Positions 36,473 to 43,814 of a stretch of 64,000 nt of DNA are shown here, one piece after another (the stretch's first letter is position 1; the number at the start of each line of letters is the position of its first letter). The position numbers and the translations under genes are program-made. The notes below the pieces were generated by a model. It saw nothing but the letters and a program-made list of their open reading frames with translations, was not told the origin of the DNA and did not search any database. The stretch spans positions 62,001 through 126,000 of the forward strand of contig CALUVT010000003.1 of NCBI GenBank assembly GCA_944324345.1, given 5' to 3'. The DNA is from Candidatus Gastranaerophilales bacterium. Lineage in GTDB: Bacteria > Cyanobacteriota > Vampirovibrionia > Gastranaerophilales > Gastranaerophilaceae.

Positions 36473-37798
36473 ATGATAAACAAATTCAAATTTTACCTGT
36501 CGTTAATAATAGCGAGATGTGCATATCTGGGGATAAGGTTGCTAAACAGATCTTCAGGAACCTCATTTGTAGGAATGCTCGTTTTAAAAATATGCCCTGA
36601 TTTTTTGAAATACTGCTCTAAATATATAAAAAAAAGCTTTGTAACTGTTACAGGGACTAACGGAAAATCGACAACTTCGGGATTAATAGCACACATACTT
36701 GAAACAGCTCACCAAGAAGTAATTCACAACCTTAAAGGTGCAAATATGCTAACGGGAGTGGCCAATGTTTTTGCTCTTTGCATTAGACCTTTTCGAAGAT
36801 TTGACTACGCTGTTATTGAATCGGATGAAGCTTATTTATCTAAACTGTACGATTTTGCAAAATCTGACTACTTGGTTGTAACAAATCTTTTTCGTGACCA
36901 ACTTGACAGGTACGGAGAACTCAACACAACAGCTAACCTTATATTGAAAGCTATAAAAAAGAATCCTGATCTAAAACTTATTTTAAATGCCGACGATCCG
37001 ATAGTAGCAACATTTAACGAAACAAAATACGCTGTGTATTACGGGTTTGAAAATGTTGAATACAAATGCAGCTATCAACATACATCCAATGCTCCATCGG
37101 AAGTATTTAACTGCAAATGTAAAGAGGAACTTAAATATACAAAACAATTCTTTGCTCAACAAGGGCACTATTTCTGCCCGCACTGCGGTTATAAACGTCC
37201 TCAGTGCAATTATTCAGCTGATGTTACTGTATTTGATGACTATTCATTAATAAGTGTCAAAAATAGTGGAATCACTTTTGAATTTAAAGTCGGACTTGCA
37301 GGCTTGTATAATGCATATAACGCACTTGCGGCAATATCTTTTGCATTTGAATGCGGACTTAATCAAGAAGAAATTCAAAAGGCTCTTGACAGCTACCACG
37401 CAATATTTGGGAGAACAGAAAAATGTGTTATTAATGGCAATCCTGCAATTATTCAACTCATCAAAAACCCAACCGGAGCAAGTGAAGTTTTAAAAACTGT
37501 TGATTTGAATTCGAATATTGTTATAGCAATAAATGATAATTATGCTGATGGAAGAGATATTTCTTGGCTATGGGACAGTGATTTCGAGCAGCTAAAAGAT
37601 GCTAAAAAGCTCGTAATAACATCCGGCACAAGAGCAAACGATATGGCTACAAGACTAAAGTATGCAGGAATTCCGCAAGAAAGAATTATAGTGGAGCCAA
37701 ATATAAAAAAGGCAATAGATAAAGCAACTACAGAAGGTAAAACTACAATTTTGCCTTCATACACCGCACTTTTGAAATTAACTAAGGAAAAGAGGTAA
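36473..37798 (+). CDS. murT: MurT-like Mur ligase (lipid II isoglutaminyl synthase, ligase subunit type)
   Basis: 441 residues. An N-terminal hydrophobic segment precedes the Mur-ligase P-loop TVTGTNGKSTTSG (about 58-70). A Cys4 zinc ribbon is inserted in the middle domain (CKCK and CPHCGYKRPQC, about 205-242), and a DUF1727 C-terminal domain (about 315-440) has VIAINDNYADGRDISWLWD. This is the MurT layout; MurT with the glutaminase GatD amidates D-Glu of lipid II. GatD normally lies next door, but here pdxJ follows after 2 bases and no gatD is in the window. The SD is AAAGGA. Confidence 0.88.
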   Translation: MINKFKFYLSLIIARCAYLGIRLLNRSSGTSFVGMLVLKICPDFLKYCSKYIKKSFVTVTGTNGKSTTSGLIAHILETAHQEVIHNLKGANMLTGVANVFALCIRPFRRFDYAVIESDEAYLSKLYDFAKSDYLVVTNLFRDQLDRYGELNTTANLILKAIKKNPDLKLILNADDPIVATFNETKYAVYYGFENVEYKCSYQHTSNAPSEVFNCKCKEELKYTKQFFAQQGHYFCPHCGYKRPQCNYSADVTVFDDYSLISVKNSGITFEFKVGLAGLYNAYNALAAISFAFECGLNQEEIQKALDSYHAIFGRTEKCVINGNPAIIQLIKNPTGASEVLKTVDLNSNIVIAINDNYADGRDISWLWDSDFEQLKDAKKLVITSGTRANDMATRLKYAGIPQERIIVEPNIKKAIDKATTEGKTTILPSYTALLKLTKEKR

Positions 37799-37800
37799 AA

Positions 37801-38511
37801 ATGTTATTAGGCGTAAATATCGATCATATAGCTACATTAAGGAATGCAAGGGGTGGGGTAGAACCTTCCGTCGAGAGAGCTGCTGAAATTGCAGAGGCAA
37901 ATGGAGCAACCTCAATTACGACGCACTTAAGAGAGGACAGACGTCATATTAAAGATGAAGATGTTTATGCTTTAATAAACAAATTAAAAACCCGATTAAA
38001 TCTTGAAATGGCAATGGCCGAAGATATTCAACAAATAGCTCTTGATATAAAACCTTACTCAATATGTCTTGTACCTGAAAAACGGCAAGAAGTAACAACA
38101 GAAGGCGGATTAGACGTCGCTGGACAAACAGAAAAAGTCGCAGAATTTATAAAACCCTTACTTGATGCAGGAATAATAGTAAGTTTATTTATTGACCCGG
38201 ATGAAGAACAAGTAAAAGCATCTGCCAAAACAGGAGCACAATTTATTGAACTTCATACCGGCACTTATTCTGAATGCTTTGGTTATGAGGAAGAAGAGGT
38301 CGAATTTCAAAAACTAAAGAAATCAGCAGAACTTGCACAAAGTTTGGGACTTAGAGTAAATGCTGGTCACGGACTTAATTATGAGAATGTTTACAGGATG
38401 CATGAAATAAAAAATTTACACGAATTAAATATCGGTCACAGTATAATATCTCGTGCAGTATTTACAGGCCTACCGGAAGCCGTTAGCAAGATGAGGGATC
38501 TTATCAAATGA
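37801..38511 (+). CDS. pdxJ: Pyridoxine 5'-phosphate synthase
   Basis: A 236-residue TIM-barrel enzyme condensing 1-deoxyxylulose 5-phosphate and 3-amino-2-oxopropyl phosphate. The start LGVNIDHIATLRNARGG, HLREDRRHI (about 41-49) and the C-terminal GHGLNYENV / ELNIGHSIISRA blocks are family hallmarks. It is coupled to murT upstream and to a small zinc-ribbon gene downstream (ATGA overlap). Confidence 0.95.
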   Translation: MLLGVNIDHIATLRNARGGVEPSVERAAEIAEANGATSITTHLREDRRHIKDEDVYALINKLKTRLNLEMAMAEDIQQIALDIKPYSICLVPEKRQEVTTEGGLDVAGQTEKVAEFIKPLLDAGIIVSLFIDPDEEQVKASAKTGAQFIELHTGTYSECFGYEEEEVEFQKLKKSAELAQSLGLRVNAGHGLNYENVYRMHEIKNLHELNIGHSIISRAVFTGLPEAVSKMRDLIK

Positions 38512-38825
38512 AAAAAACAGAAAAAGAAATAGCAGAAGAAATGGCACAAGTTGTTGAACAAATGCGGATTGATGATATTGAAGACAATCCTGATATTGTT
38601 GATGAATACTTTGATTGCGACTGCTGCGGAGAAAACAAATGTCTTGCAGGTTCAATAGAATATGATGGTTATAGACTCTGTAATGACTGCGTGCTTTTAG
38701 CCGAAACAGGATTTGCACTTGGGAAAATTAAGTCAGTAAATGAACTTATTGAAGCTATAGAAGATAAACATCTTGAAGAACTTGCAAATTTTGTAAAAGA
38801 AGAAGAATCTCGTGAAAAAAACTAA
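38508..38825 (+). CDS. Small zinc-ribbon-like protein
   Basis: A 105-residue acidic protein with CDCCGENKC and CNDC (about 38-66), a four-cysteine or larger zinc-binding arrangement, then a helical region (about 72-105) rich in Glu. It overlaps pdxJ by four bases. No function recognised; a nucleic-acid or protein-binding zinc finger is one possibility. Confidence 0.6.
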   Translation: MKKTEKEIAEEMAQVVEQMRIDDIEDNPDIVDEYFDCDCCGENKCLAGSIEYDGYRLCNDCVLLAETGFALGKIKSVNELIEAIEDKHLEELANFVKEEESREKN

Positions 38826-38854
38826 ATGTAAACTATCTAAAAACGAGATTTATT

Positions 38855-38940
38855 AACTAATTCAAAAGAATGTTTAAAACTTTTAACTAATTCTCAAGAA
38901 TTAGAAACATTTCTTTACATATAGTTATAAAGAATTAGTT
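38855..38940. promoter_or_regulatory. Cluster of AACTAATTC sites upstream of rex
   Basis: AACTAATTC occurs at 38855-38863 and 38885-38893. In the second copy it is the left arm of a perfect inverted repeat CTAATTCT-CA-AGAATTAG (38887-38904), and AGAATTAGTT (the reverse complement of AACTAATTCT) recurs at 38931-38940, just before a TATAAT box. This looks like a multi-site operator. It does not match the known Rex site (TTGTGAA...TTCACAA), so the binding factor is unknown. Confidence 0.5.
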
Positions 38941-38962
38941 TTGTGGTATATAATATATATAC

Positions 38963-39042
38963 GGAAGATATAGGGAGCGAAACTAACAATACATATATAA
39001 TTCATAAGCTTGACGGGTTTGAGTCGCAACCCCGTCTTTTTT
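38963..39042 (+). ncRNA. Short transcript ending at a terminator upstream of rex (candidate sRNA or leader)
   Basis: A TATAAT box at 38949-38954 would start an RNA near 38962. It contains GGGAGCGAAAC and ends about 75 bases later at a stem GACGGG / CCCGTC (39012-39036, inner TTG/CAA pairs) followed by six T. No open frame of useful length lies within. It could be a small RNA under control of the AACTAATTC sites, or simply the end of the upstream operon. Confidence 0.4.
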
Positions 39043-39058
39043 CTTTTTTGTAAAAGTA

Positions 39059-39067
39059 TGATATAAT
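39059..39067 (+). promoter_or_regulatory. Extended -10 promoter of leaderless rex
   Basis: TGATATAAT (39059-39067) is a perfect TGnTATAAT extended -10, ending six bases before ATG 39074. The transcript should begin at the start codon; no Shine-Dalgarno is present. Confidence 0.55.
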
Positions 39068-39073
39068 TTAATT

Positions 39074-39688
39074 ATGAATAATAAAATTTCGGAAAAAGTT
39101 ATAAACAGACTTACCCTCTATCATTGTATACTTTCGGATTATATAAGCAAGGGGATTGATGTTATCTCCAGTAAACAGATTGCGACGTTACTCCACATTG
39201 ATGACTCTCAAGTAAGAAAAGATATTAACCTCTTGAATAACTCAGGTAAAAGCAGGGTAGGATACATCGTAACAGAGTTAAAAAGTTCAATTGAAAAAAC
39301 TCTTGGATTTAAAAAGACGAAAAAAGCTTTTATAATAGGTGCCGGCAACCTTGGTTCAGCAATTGCAAATTATGGCAATTTTACAGACTATGGCCTAAAT
39401 ATTTTAGCATTATTTGATAACGACCCGAAAAAGATTGGTAAAATCGTAAACAAAATGGAAATTCAAGAAGTATCTCAACTCCCAAAACTGGCAATAGAAG
39501 AGGATGTGGATATTGCAATTTTAACCGTTCCCGGCAAGTTCGCCCAAAGTACAGCCGACTTTCTGGTCGAATCCAACATAAAATATATATGGAATTTCAC
39601 CCCTGTCGTGCTTTCTGTGCCAAATGACGTTCAGGTATGGAATGAAAACTTAATGGGAAATTTCTTGCAATTCACTTATAACATTTAA
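39074..39688 (+). CDS. rex: Redox-sensing transcriptional repressor Rex
   Basis: 204 residues. An N-terminal winged helix (about 5-80, ISSKQIATLLHIDDSQVRKDI) precedes a Rossmann NADH-binding domain with IGAGNLGSAIANY (about 92-104) and the C-terminal domain-swap helix. Rex senses the NADH/NAD+ ratio and represses fermentation and respiration genes. The last 39 bases overlap the converging coaX gene. Rex target sites were not found beside the obvious candidate pckA, but I did not do an exhaustive search. Confidence 0.94.
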   Translation: MNNKISEKVINRLTLYHCILSDYISKGIDVISSKQIATLLHIDDSQVRKDINLLNNSGKSRVGYIVTELKSSIEKTLGFKKTKKAFIIGAGNLGSAIANYGNFTDYGLNILALFDNDPKKIGKIVNKMEIQEVSQLPKLAIEEDVDIAILTVPGKFAQSTADFLVESNIKYIWNFTPVVLSVPNDVQVWNENLMGNFLQFTYNI

Positions 39689-40438
39689 TTTGTTGATTTG
39701 GTATAAGTATCTTAAACCTTCAAGCGTCAAAGTCGGATTGATAAAATCAAAAGGGCGTTTCAAGTAATTTGCTATTAGCCCTGAATATCCACCTGTAGCA
39801 ACAATTATCGCCTTCGCCCCAAGTTCTTTCTCACATTGTTCAACCAATCCATCAATCATTGATGCAGAGCCTCTTAAAACACCTGAAAGAATCGCATCCG
39901 TGGTATTATGACCTATGGCAGAAGAAGACAAAGTTACGTCAATTCTTGGAAGTTTAGAAGTAAATTTATTTAAGGACTTCAACTGTAAATTAACACCGGG
40001 AGCAATTACACCACCTATAAACTCTCCATTACCATTTACTATATCAAAAGTAGTTGCTGTTCCAAAGTCAACAACAATAACGGGATGCTTATACAATATA
40101 TAAGCCCCTGCTGCATTAGCAATTCTATCGGCTCCAGCTTCCTTTGGATTATCCAAAGAAATTTTCACTCCGGTATTAATTTCAGTTGATAACACTAAAG
40201 AATGAAGCTTAAATGTATTATCAACAGCACTTTTAAACTTGCTTGTAAGTTCCTCAACAACAGAAGAAATAACTGCACCATCAATTTTAAAATCTTTACA
40301 CAAGGATTTTAAAAGAACCTCGTATTCTTCCAAAGGCAAATCCTTATCAGAAGCAAGTCTGTACTCTTCAACAAGAGCATTGTCATCAAAAATTCCTAAA
40401 GTTATACTTGTATTACCTATATCTGCCGCTAATAACAT
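39650..40438 (-). CDS. coaX: Type III pantothenate kinase
   Basis: A 262-residue ASKHA-fold kinase for the first step of CoA synthesis. DIGNTSITLGIF (6-17, phosphate loop), GADRIANAAGAY (about 103-114) and VVDFGTATTFD (about 120-130) are the CoaX motifs. Type III kinases are not inhibited by CoA. It overlaps rex tail to tail by 39 bases, which could produce antisense interference. A hairpin lies directly before the start. Confidence 0.94.
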   Translation of the reverse strand: MLLAADIGNTSITLGIFDDNALVEEYRLASDKDLPLEEYEVLLKSLCKDFKIDGAVISSVVEELTSKFKSAVDNTFKLHSLVLSTEINTGVKISLDNPKEAGADRIANAAGAYILYKHPVIVVDFGTATTFDIVNGNGEFIGGVIAPGVNLQLKSLNKFTSKLPRIDVTLSSSAIGHNTTDAILSGVLRGSASMIDGLVEQCEKELGAKAIIVATGGYSGLIANYLKRPFDFINPTLTLEGLRYLYQINKLNVISELQEISH

Positions 40439-40440
40439 AA

Positions 40441-40469
40441 AAACTAGTCCTCTTTTTGAAGACTAGTTT
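40441..40469 (-). promoter_or_regulatory. Hairpin directly before coaX, holding its Shine-Dalgarno
   Basis: A perfect 9-bp stem AAACTAGTC / GACTAGTTT whose 3' arm (minus strand) ends two bases before the coaX ATG. The ribosome site AGAGGA sits in the loop edge. Followed by TTTTT, it can also act as a terminator for the small gene upstream at 40499-40714. Confidence 0.55.
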
Positions 40470-40498
40470 ATTACAAATAAAAACTTTTTGCAAAGTAT

Positions 40499-40714
40499 TT
40501 ATCCTAAAAATGCACCCTCAGCCTGATTTCCGCTCTTTCCAACAGTAAAAGCACTATTGAATTTTTCAGGCAGGTTTAACATAGAACCAATCCCTGTCAT
40601 TGCTGCACCAATGTTTTCCCAGGGGTTCTTCTTTTTTACCTGACTTGTATATGATGCTTTGTTCATTCTATCATCTAAGCCAATTGCATCAACGCGTCCA
40701 CTATTCATGCCCAT
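40499..40714 (-). CDS. Small protein of unknown function
   Basis: 71 residues (MGMNSGRVDAIG...), glycine- and asparagine-rich, with a basic stretch (SQVKKKNPW) and no membrane helix; the tail ends GAFLG. A GGAGA ribosome site 7 bases upstream supports translation. Its transcript could end at the hairpin before coaX. Confidence 0.55.
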   Translation of the reverse strand: MGMNSGRVDAIGLDDRMNKASYTSQVKKKNPWENIGAAMTGIGSMLNLPEKFNSAFTVGKSGNQAEGAFLG

Positions 40715-40821
40715 AAATATATCTCCTTAATATTATACTCATATCTCTTATATATATATTAAGGATATAATTTCAACAAAATTGTCAATTTTATAAAAAA
40801 CATTTACAAATGTTTACATTT

Positions 40822-41700
40822 TTATTTTAAAATATTTTTTGCCAATGCAAGTGCAGTTTTGGTAGTTGCAAGTCCGCCCTTTGAACTTTCTTTCAGCAGT
40901 GGTGACATTAGCTGTCCAGTTTGCTCCATTGCATCAACGACTTCATCCGGTGGGATTTTAGACATTATATCTGCCATAGAAAGTTCACTCGCTGTTACGG
41001 CATGAATGGCTAAAAACGGATTGCGTTTTACACAGGGAATCTCTACAAGACCACAGACAGGATCACAGGTTAAACCTAAAACATTTTTTAATGCCAAAGC
41101 TGAAGCATTTATAATTTGTTTTACGGTACCACCTCTCATTTGAGTTAAAGCTGCCGCTGCCATAGCAGAGGCCACTCCGCATTCTGCTTGACACCCTCCA
41201 ACAGCTCCAGCTAGAGCCATTTTGTTAGAAATAATTCTGCCAACTTCACCCGCAGTAATCAATGCATTAATTTCTGCGTCTTCTTTTATTTTATTATCTT
41301 GAGCATAGGCAACAAGGACAGAAGGAACAATTCCGCAAGAACCGGCTGTAGGGCAGGCCGCAATTGTTCCCATACGGAGGTTTTGTTCACTGGTTGCAAG
41401 AGCATACTTCATAATTTTCTCAGCAGTAGTACCGAGTATTGAACGATTGTTTGAATAACGTTTCTGAAGTCTGTCGCAATCATCTCCGCTCATACCGCTT
41501 GGAGAAAGTTCTGTTGATGAGAGACCTTCTTTTATAGCCTCTTTCATAGCATCAAGAGTTTTTTTTGCCTGAAGACGAATATTATATTCCGAATAATCAC
41601 CTTTATCGACTTCATTTTCAATTGCGACTTCAAAAATTTGCTTACTTTGCTCTTTGCAAGTGTAATATAATTGTCTAAACGTACTTATAGAATGTTTCAT
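40822..41700 (-). CDS. sdaAA: L-serine dehydratase, alpha chain (iron-sulfur)
   Basis: A 292-residue [4Fe-4S] enzyme subunit deaminating serine to pyruvate and ammonia. Cluster cysteines are in CPTAGSCGIVP (about 115-125) and CDPVCGLVEIPC (about 212-223), with VGGCQAECG between. It pairs with the beta chain, whose gene ends one base upstream. Together they feed pyruvate into fermentation under anaerobic conditions. Confidence 0.95.
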   Translation of the reverse strand: MKHSISTFRQLYYTCKEQSKQIFEVAIENEVDKGDYSEYNIRLQAKKTLDAMKEAIKEGLSSTELSPSGMSGDDCDRLQKRYSNNRSILGTTAEKIMKYALATSEQNLRMGTIAACPTAGSCGIVPSVLVAYAQDNKIKEDAEINALITAGEVGRIISNKMALAGAVGGCQAECGVASAMAAAALTQMRGGTVKQIINASALALKNVLGLTCDPVCGLVEIPCVKRNPFLAIHAVTASELSMADIMSKIPPDEVVDAMEQTGQLMSPLLKESSKGGLATTKTALALAKNILK

Positions 41701-41701
41701 A

Positions 41702-42370
41702 TTAGCTTTCCAATTTTTTTATATACCTTACAATATACATATTCTTTAAATCACTTATTTCTTTAAAACAATCGCGTGAAAGATCCCCATCTATGCATAT
41801 ACACATTGAGGCATCCTTACCTTTGCCGCTTCTATCACAGTGAAGCGATGCAATATTCACTTTGTCCTTTTGAATTATCCCCGTTACCGTCGAAATCACT
41901 CCCGGTACATCGTCATAAACAAGTAAAAGAGTATTGTATTTACCATTTAGCTTAACCATAAAATTATTGATATTTGTAATTTCGATTTCTCCGGCACCTA
42001 CAGAATTCCCTGAAATAAACATATTTAAGCCACCTTCGATAACGAAATCAACGGCATTGGGATGTCTGTTAAAATCTTGCAAGAACTCGAATTCGTATTC
42101 AATTTCTTTGGCTTCAGCCGTGTTAAAAACATTTTTTATTCTTTTATCACATACGGAAAACCCTAAAACACCGGCAAGCAAACCTTTATCCGTACCGTGA
42201 CCTTTCCCTGTTGAGGCATAAGAATTATATAGCTTAAAAGTTATCTTATCAGGCTTTGCATTATATATATTTCTTGCGAGTAAACCCAACCTCACGGCTC
42301 CTGCCGTATGTGAACTTGAAGGGCCTGCCATTATAGGGGAAATGATATCTATAATTGATGATTGATTCAT
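41702..42370 (-). CDS. sdaAB: L-serine dehydratase, beta chain
   Basis: A 222-residue partner of the alpha chain. It opens SIIDIISPIMAGPSSSHTAGAVR (residues 4-26), the substrate-binding hallmark, and ends with an ACT domain (about 145-215, VYDDVPGVISTVTGIIQKDKVNIASLHC), the usual two-subunit clostridial layout. First gene of the sdaAB-sdaAA pair. Confidence 0.94.
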   Translation of the reverse strand: MNQSSIIDIISPIMAGPSSSHTAGAVRLGLLARNIYNAKPDKITFKLYNSYASTGKGHGTDKGLLAGVLGFSVCDKRIKNVFNTAEAKEIEYEFEFLQDFNRHPNAVDFVIEGGLNMFISGNSVGAGEIEITNINNFMVKLNGKYNTLLLVYDDVPGVISTVTGIIQKDKVNIASLHCDRSGKGKDASMCICIDGDLSRDCFKEISDLKNMYIVRYIKKLES

Positions 42371-42513
42371 AGTCTTATATTCCTTGTTTACAATTATATC
42401 ATCACATTAAATATTGTAAATAATTTGTAAATTTCTAACAATAAATTACAATTTTATGTTTTTATATAAGTGTGATGTGTGTTAAAAATTATTTGGTGTA
42501 GTAAAGGAGTACG

Positions 42514-42654
42514 ATGTTTAGCCCTGAATTTATGAAGTATTTGATTAATTACCAAAAATCTGACTTTACCCCGGAAGAAACAAAAAAAGAAATAAAGTTT
42601 AAAAATAACGGCGGTGGAAAATTGGCAGAGGTCTTGGCTGTTATTAACAAGTAG
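42514..42654 (+). CDS. 46-residue protein of unknown function
   Basis: MFSPEFMKYLINYQK... is a 46-codon frame with an AAAGGAG ribosome site four bases before ATG 42514 and a TAG stop at 42652. It is soluble, has a helical pattern, a GGG turn and a short hydrophobic C-terminal helix (LAEVLAVINK). No homolog is known to me. Confidence 0.5.
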   Translation: MFSPEFMKYLINYQKSDFTPEETKKEIKFKNNGGGKLAEVLAVINK

Positions 42655-42703
42655 GTTTATTTAAACATTAAAATTTGAGTTTTTGGTCATCGTTATAGTG
42701 GAT

Positions 42704-42826
42704 AAAAAAAACGCCGCAATCTTTCGAAAGCGACGTTGGAATTCTTTAACAATTCCTCGTAATAGTGTGAAGTGTAGTGTGCAATAAAACGTTTTTTTGA
42801 TTCCTCGTTTTATGCATTTCCTCGTG
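42704..42826 (-). ncRNA. Structured small RNA candidate with repeated ACGAGGAA motifs
   Basis: On the minus strand the interval reads as one compact RNA. ACGAGGAA occurs three times: near the 5' end (42818-42825), in the loop of a strong hairpin (TGCATAAAACG 42806-42816 with CGTTTTATTGCA 42780-42791, one bulge), and running into the 5' arm of a GGAATT/AATTCC hairpin (42738-42756). It ends with an AACGTCGC / GCGGCGTT stem (42710-42737) and eight T, a good terminator. A TATATAAAT box lies at about 42829-42838. Multiple GGA motifs in and near loops resemble CsrA-sponge RNAs. A 23-codon frame (ATG 42815) is the alternative. Confidence 0.55.
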
Positions 42827-42977
42827 TCATTTATATAAAAAAATTTTTGTATATATAATTGCTATATTATAAATATCAAACTTATATTTTGTTACATTTC
42901 TTAATACTAGAGATTTTGTTATGTTTAATCTTATAGTATTATTGAAGAAAGATAGTATTGTAATGAAAGGGAGAAAT

Positions 42978-43772
42978 ATGAAAATATTAGTATCTAATGA
43001 TGATGGTATAGCTGCTAATGGAATAAGATGTCTTACTTCAACATTAGCAAAAGAACATGATGTTTATGTTATTGCCCCTGATAGAGAAAGAAGTGCAGCA
43101 GGACATTCATTAACTTTGCATACACCGTTAAGAGTGGAAGAGGTAGAAGCATATAATGGCGTTAAAAGAGCATGGGTTACAACCGGAACCCCGGGAGACT
43201 GCGTAAAAATTGGAATCAACGCAATTTTAACACCGGAAGAACAGCCTGATTTAGTTATTTCAGGCATAAATCACGGACCAAATTTAGGTGCAGACATATT
43301 ATATTCAGGCACTGTTAGCTGTGCTATGGAGGGAGCAATGCTTGGAGTTCCTAGTATTGCAATGTCGTTAGCAAGTATGAACTATGAATATGAACATTTT
43401 GAATACAGTGCAAAATTCGTTAACCTATTACTTAAGAAATTAAAAGGATTTAATTTCCCTAAAAAAAGTATTTTAAACATTAATGTTCCGGCACTTGATG
43501 AAGAAGATATTGCAGGTGTAGCAATTACGGAACTCGGAAGAAAAATGTTTACGGATAATTACGAAAAACGAATTGATCCGAGAGGCAAAGTCTATTATTG
43601 GATGGCAGGAGAACTTATCACGGAAGCAGAAGACTCAAATACAGATATTGCTGCTGTTAAAAATAACAAAATTTCAATCACACCTGTTACGTATGAAATG
43701 ACAAAAGAGGATGTTATGGCAAATCTTGAAAATATTCTCTGTAAGGGAGATTCCTGCAATTGGTTTAATTAA
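42978..43772 (+). CDS. surE: 5'/3'-nucleotidase (survival protein SurE)
   Basis: 264 residues. MKILVSNDDGIAANGI (metal site D8, D9 and N7), ITTGTPGDCV-like WVTTGTPGDCVK (about 79-90), and SGINHGPNLGADILYSGTVSAA-like block (about 103-125, here SGTVSCAMEGAMLG) mark SurE, a metal-dependent nucleoside-monophosphate phosphatase. ATG 42978 follows AAGGGAG; longer in-frame starts at 42921 or 42963 add a non-conserved tail. Monocistronic, with a bidirectional terminator after it. Confidence 0.95.
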   Translation: MKILVSNDDGIAANGIRCLTSTLAKEHDVYVIAPDRERSAAGHSLTLHTPLRVEEVEAYNGVKRAWVTTGTPGDCVKIGINAILTPEEQPDLVISGINHGPNLGADILYSGTVSCAMEGAMLGVPSIAMSLASMNYEYEHFEYSAKFVNLLLKKLKGFNFPKKSILNINVPALDEEDIAGVAITELGRKMFTDNYEKRIDPRGKVYYWMAGELITEAEDSNTDIAAVKNNKISITPVTYEMTKEDVMANLENILCKGDSCNWFN

Positions 43773-43777
43773 GCAAA

Positions 43778-43809
43778 AAAAAAAGAGTTCAATGAACTCT
43801 TTTTTTTTG
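43778..43809. terminator. Bidirectional terminator between surE and the SPOR gene
   Basis: AAAGAGTTC / GAACTCTTT with an AAT loop, flanked by ten A and nine T. Confidence 0.88.
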
Positions 43810-43814
43810 TTTTT

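Noticed and set aside
42746-42815. 23-codon frame MHKTRNQ... inside the RNA candidate, as a leader peptide
   Set aside because: Its ribosome site is too close (AGGA two bases before ATG) and no minus-strand gene follows the terminator, so an attenuator is unlikely; left as an alternative in the RNA entry.
42751-42825. TTCCTCGT x3 considered as a CRISPR or short tandem array
   Set aside because: Only three 8-base copies at unequal spacing (48 and 17 bases); they are better explained as ACGAGGAA motifs of one folded minus-strand RNA.
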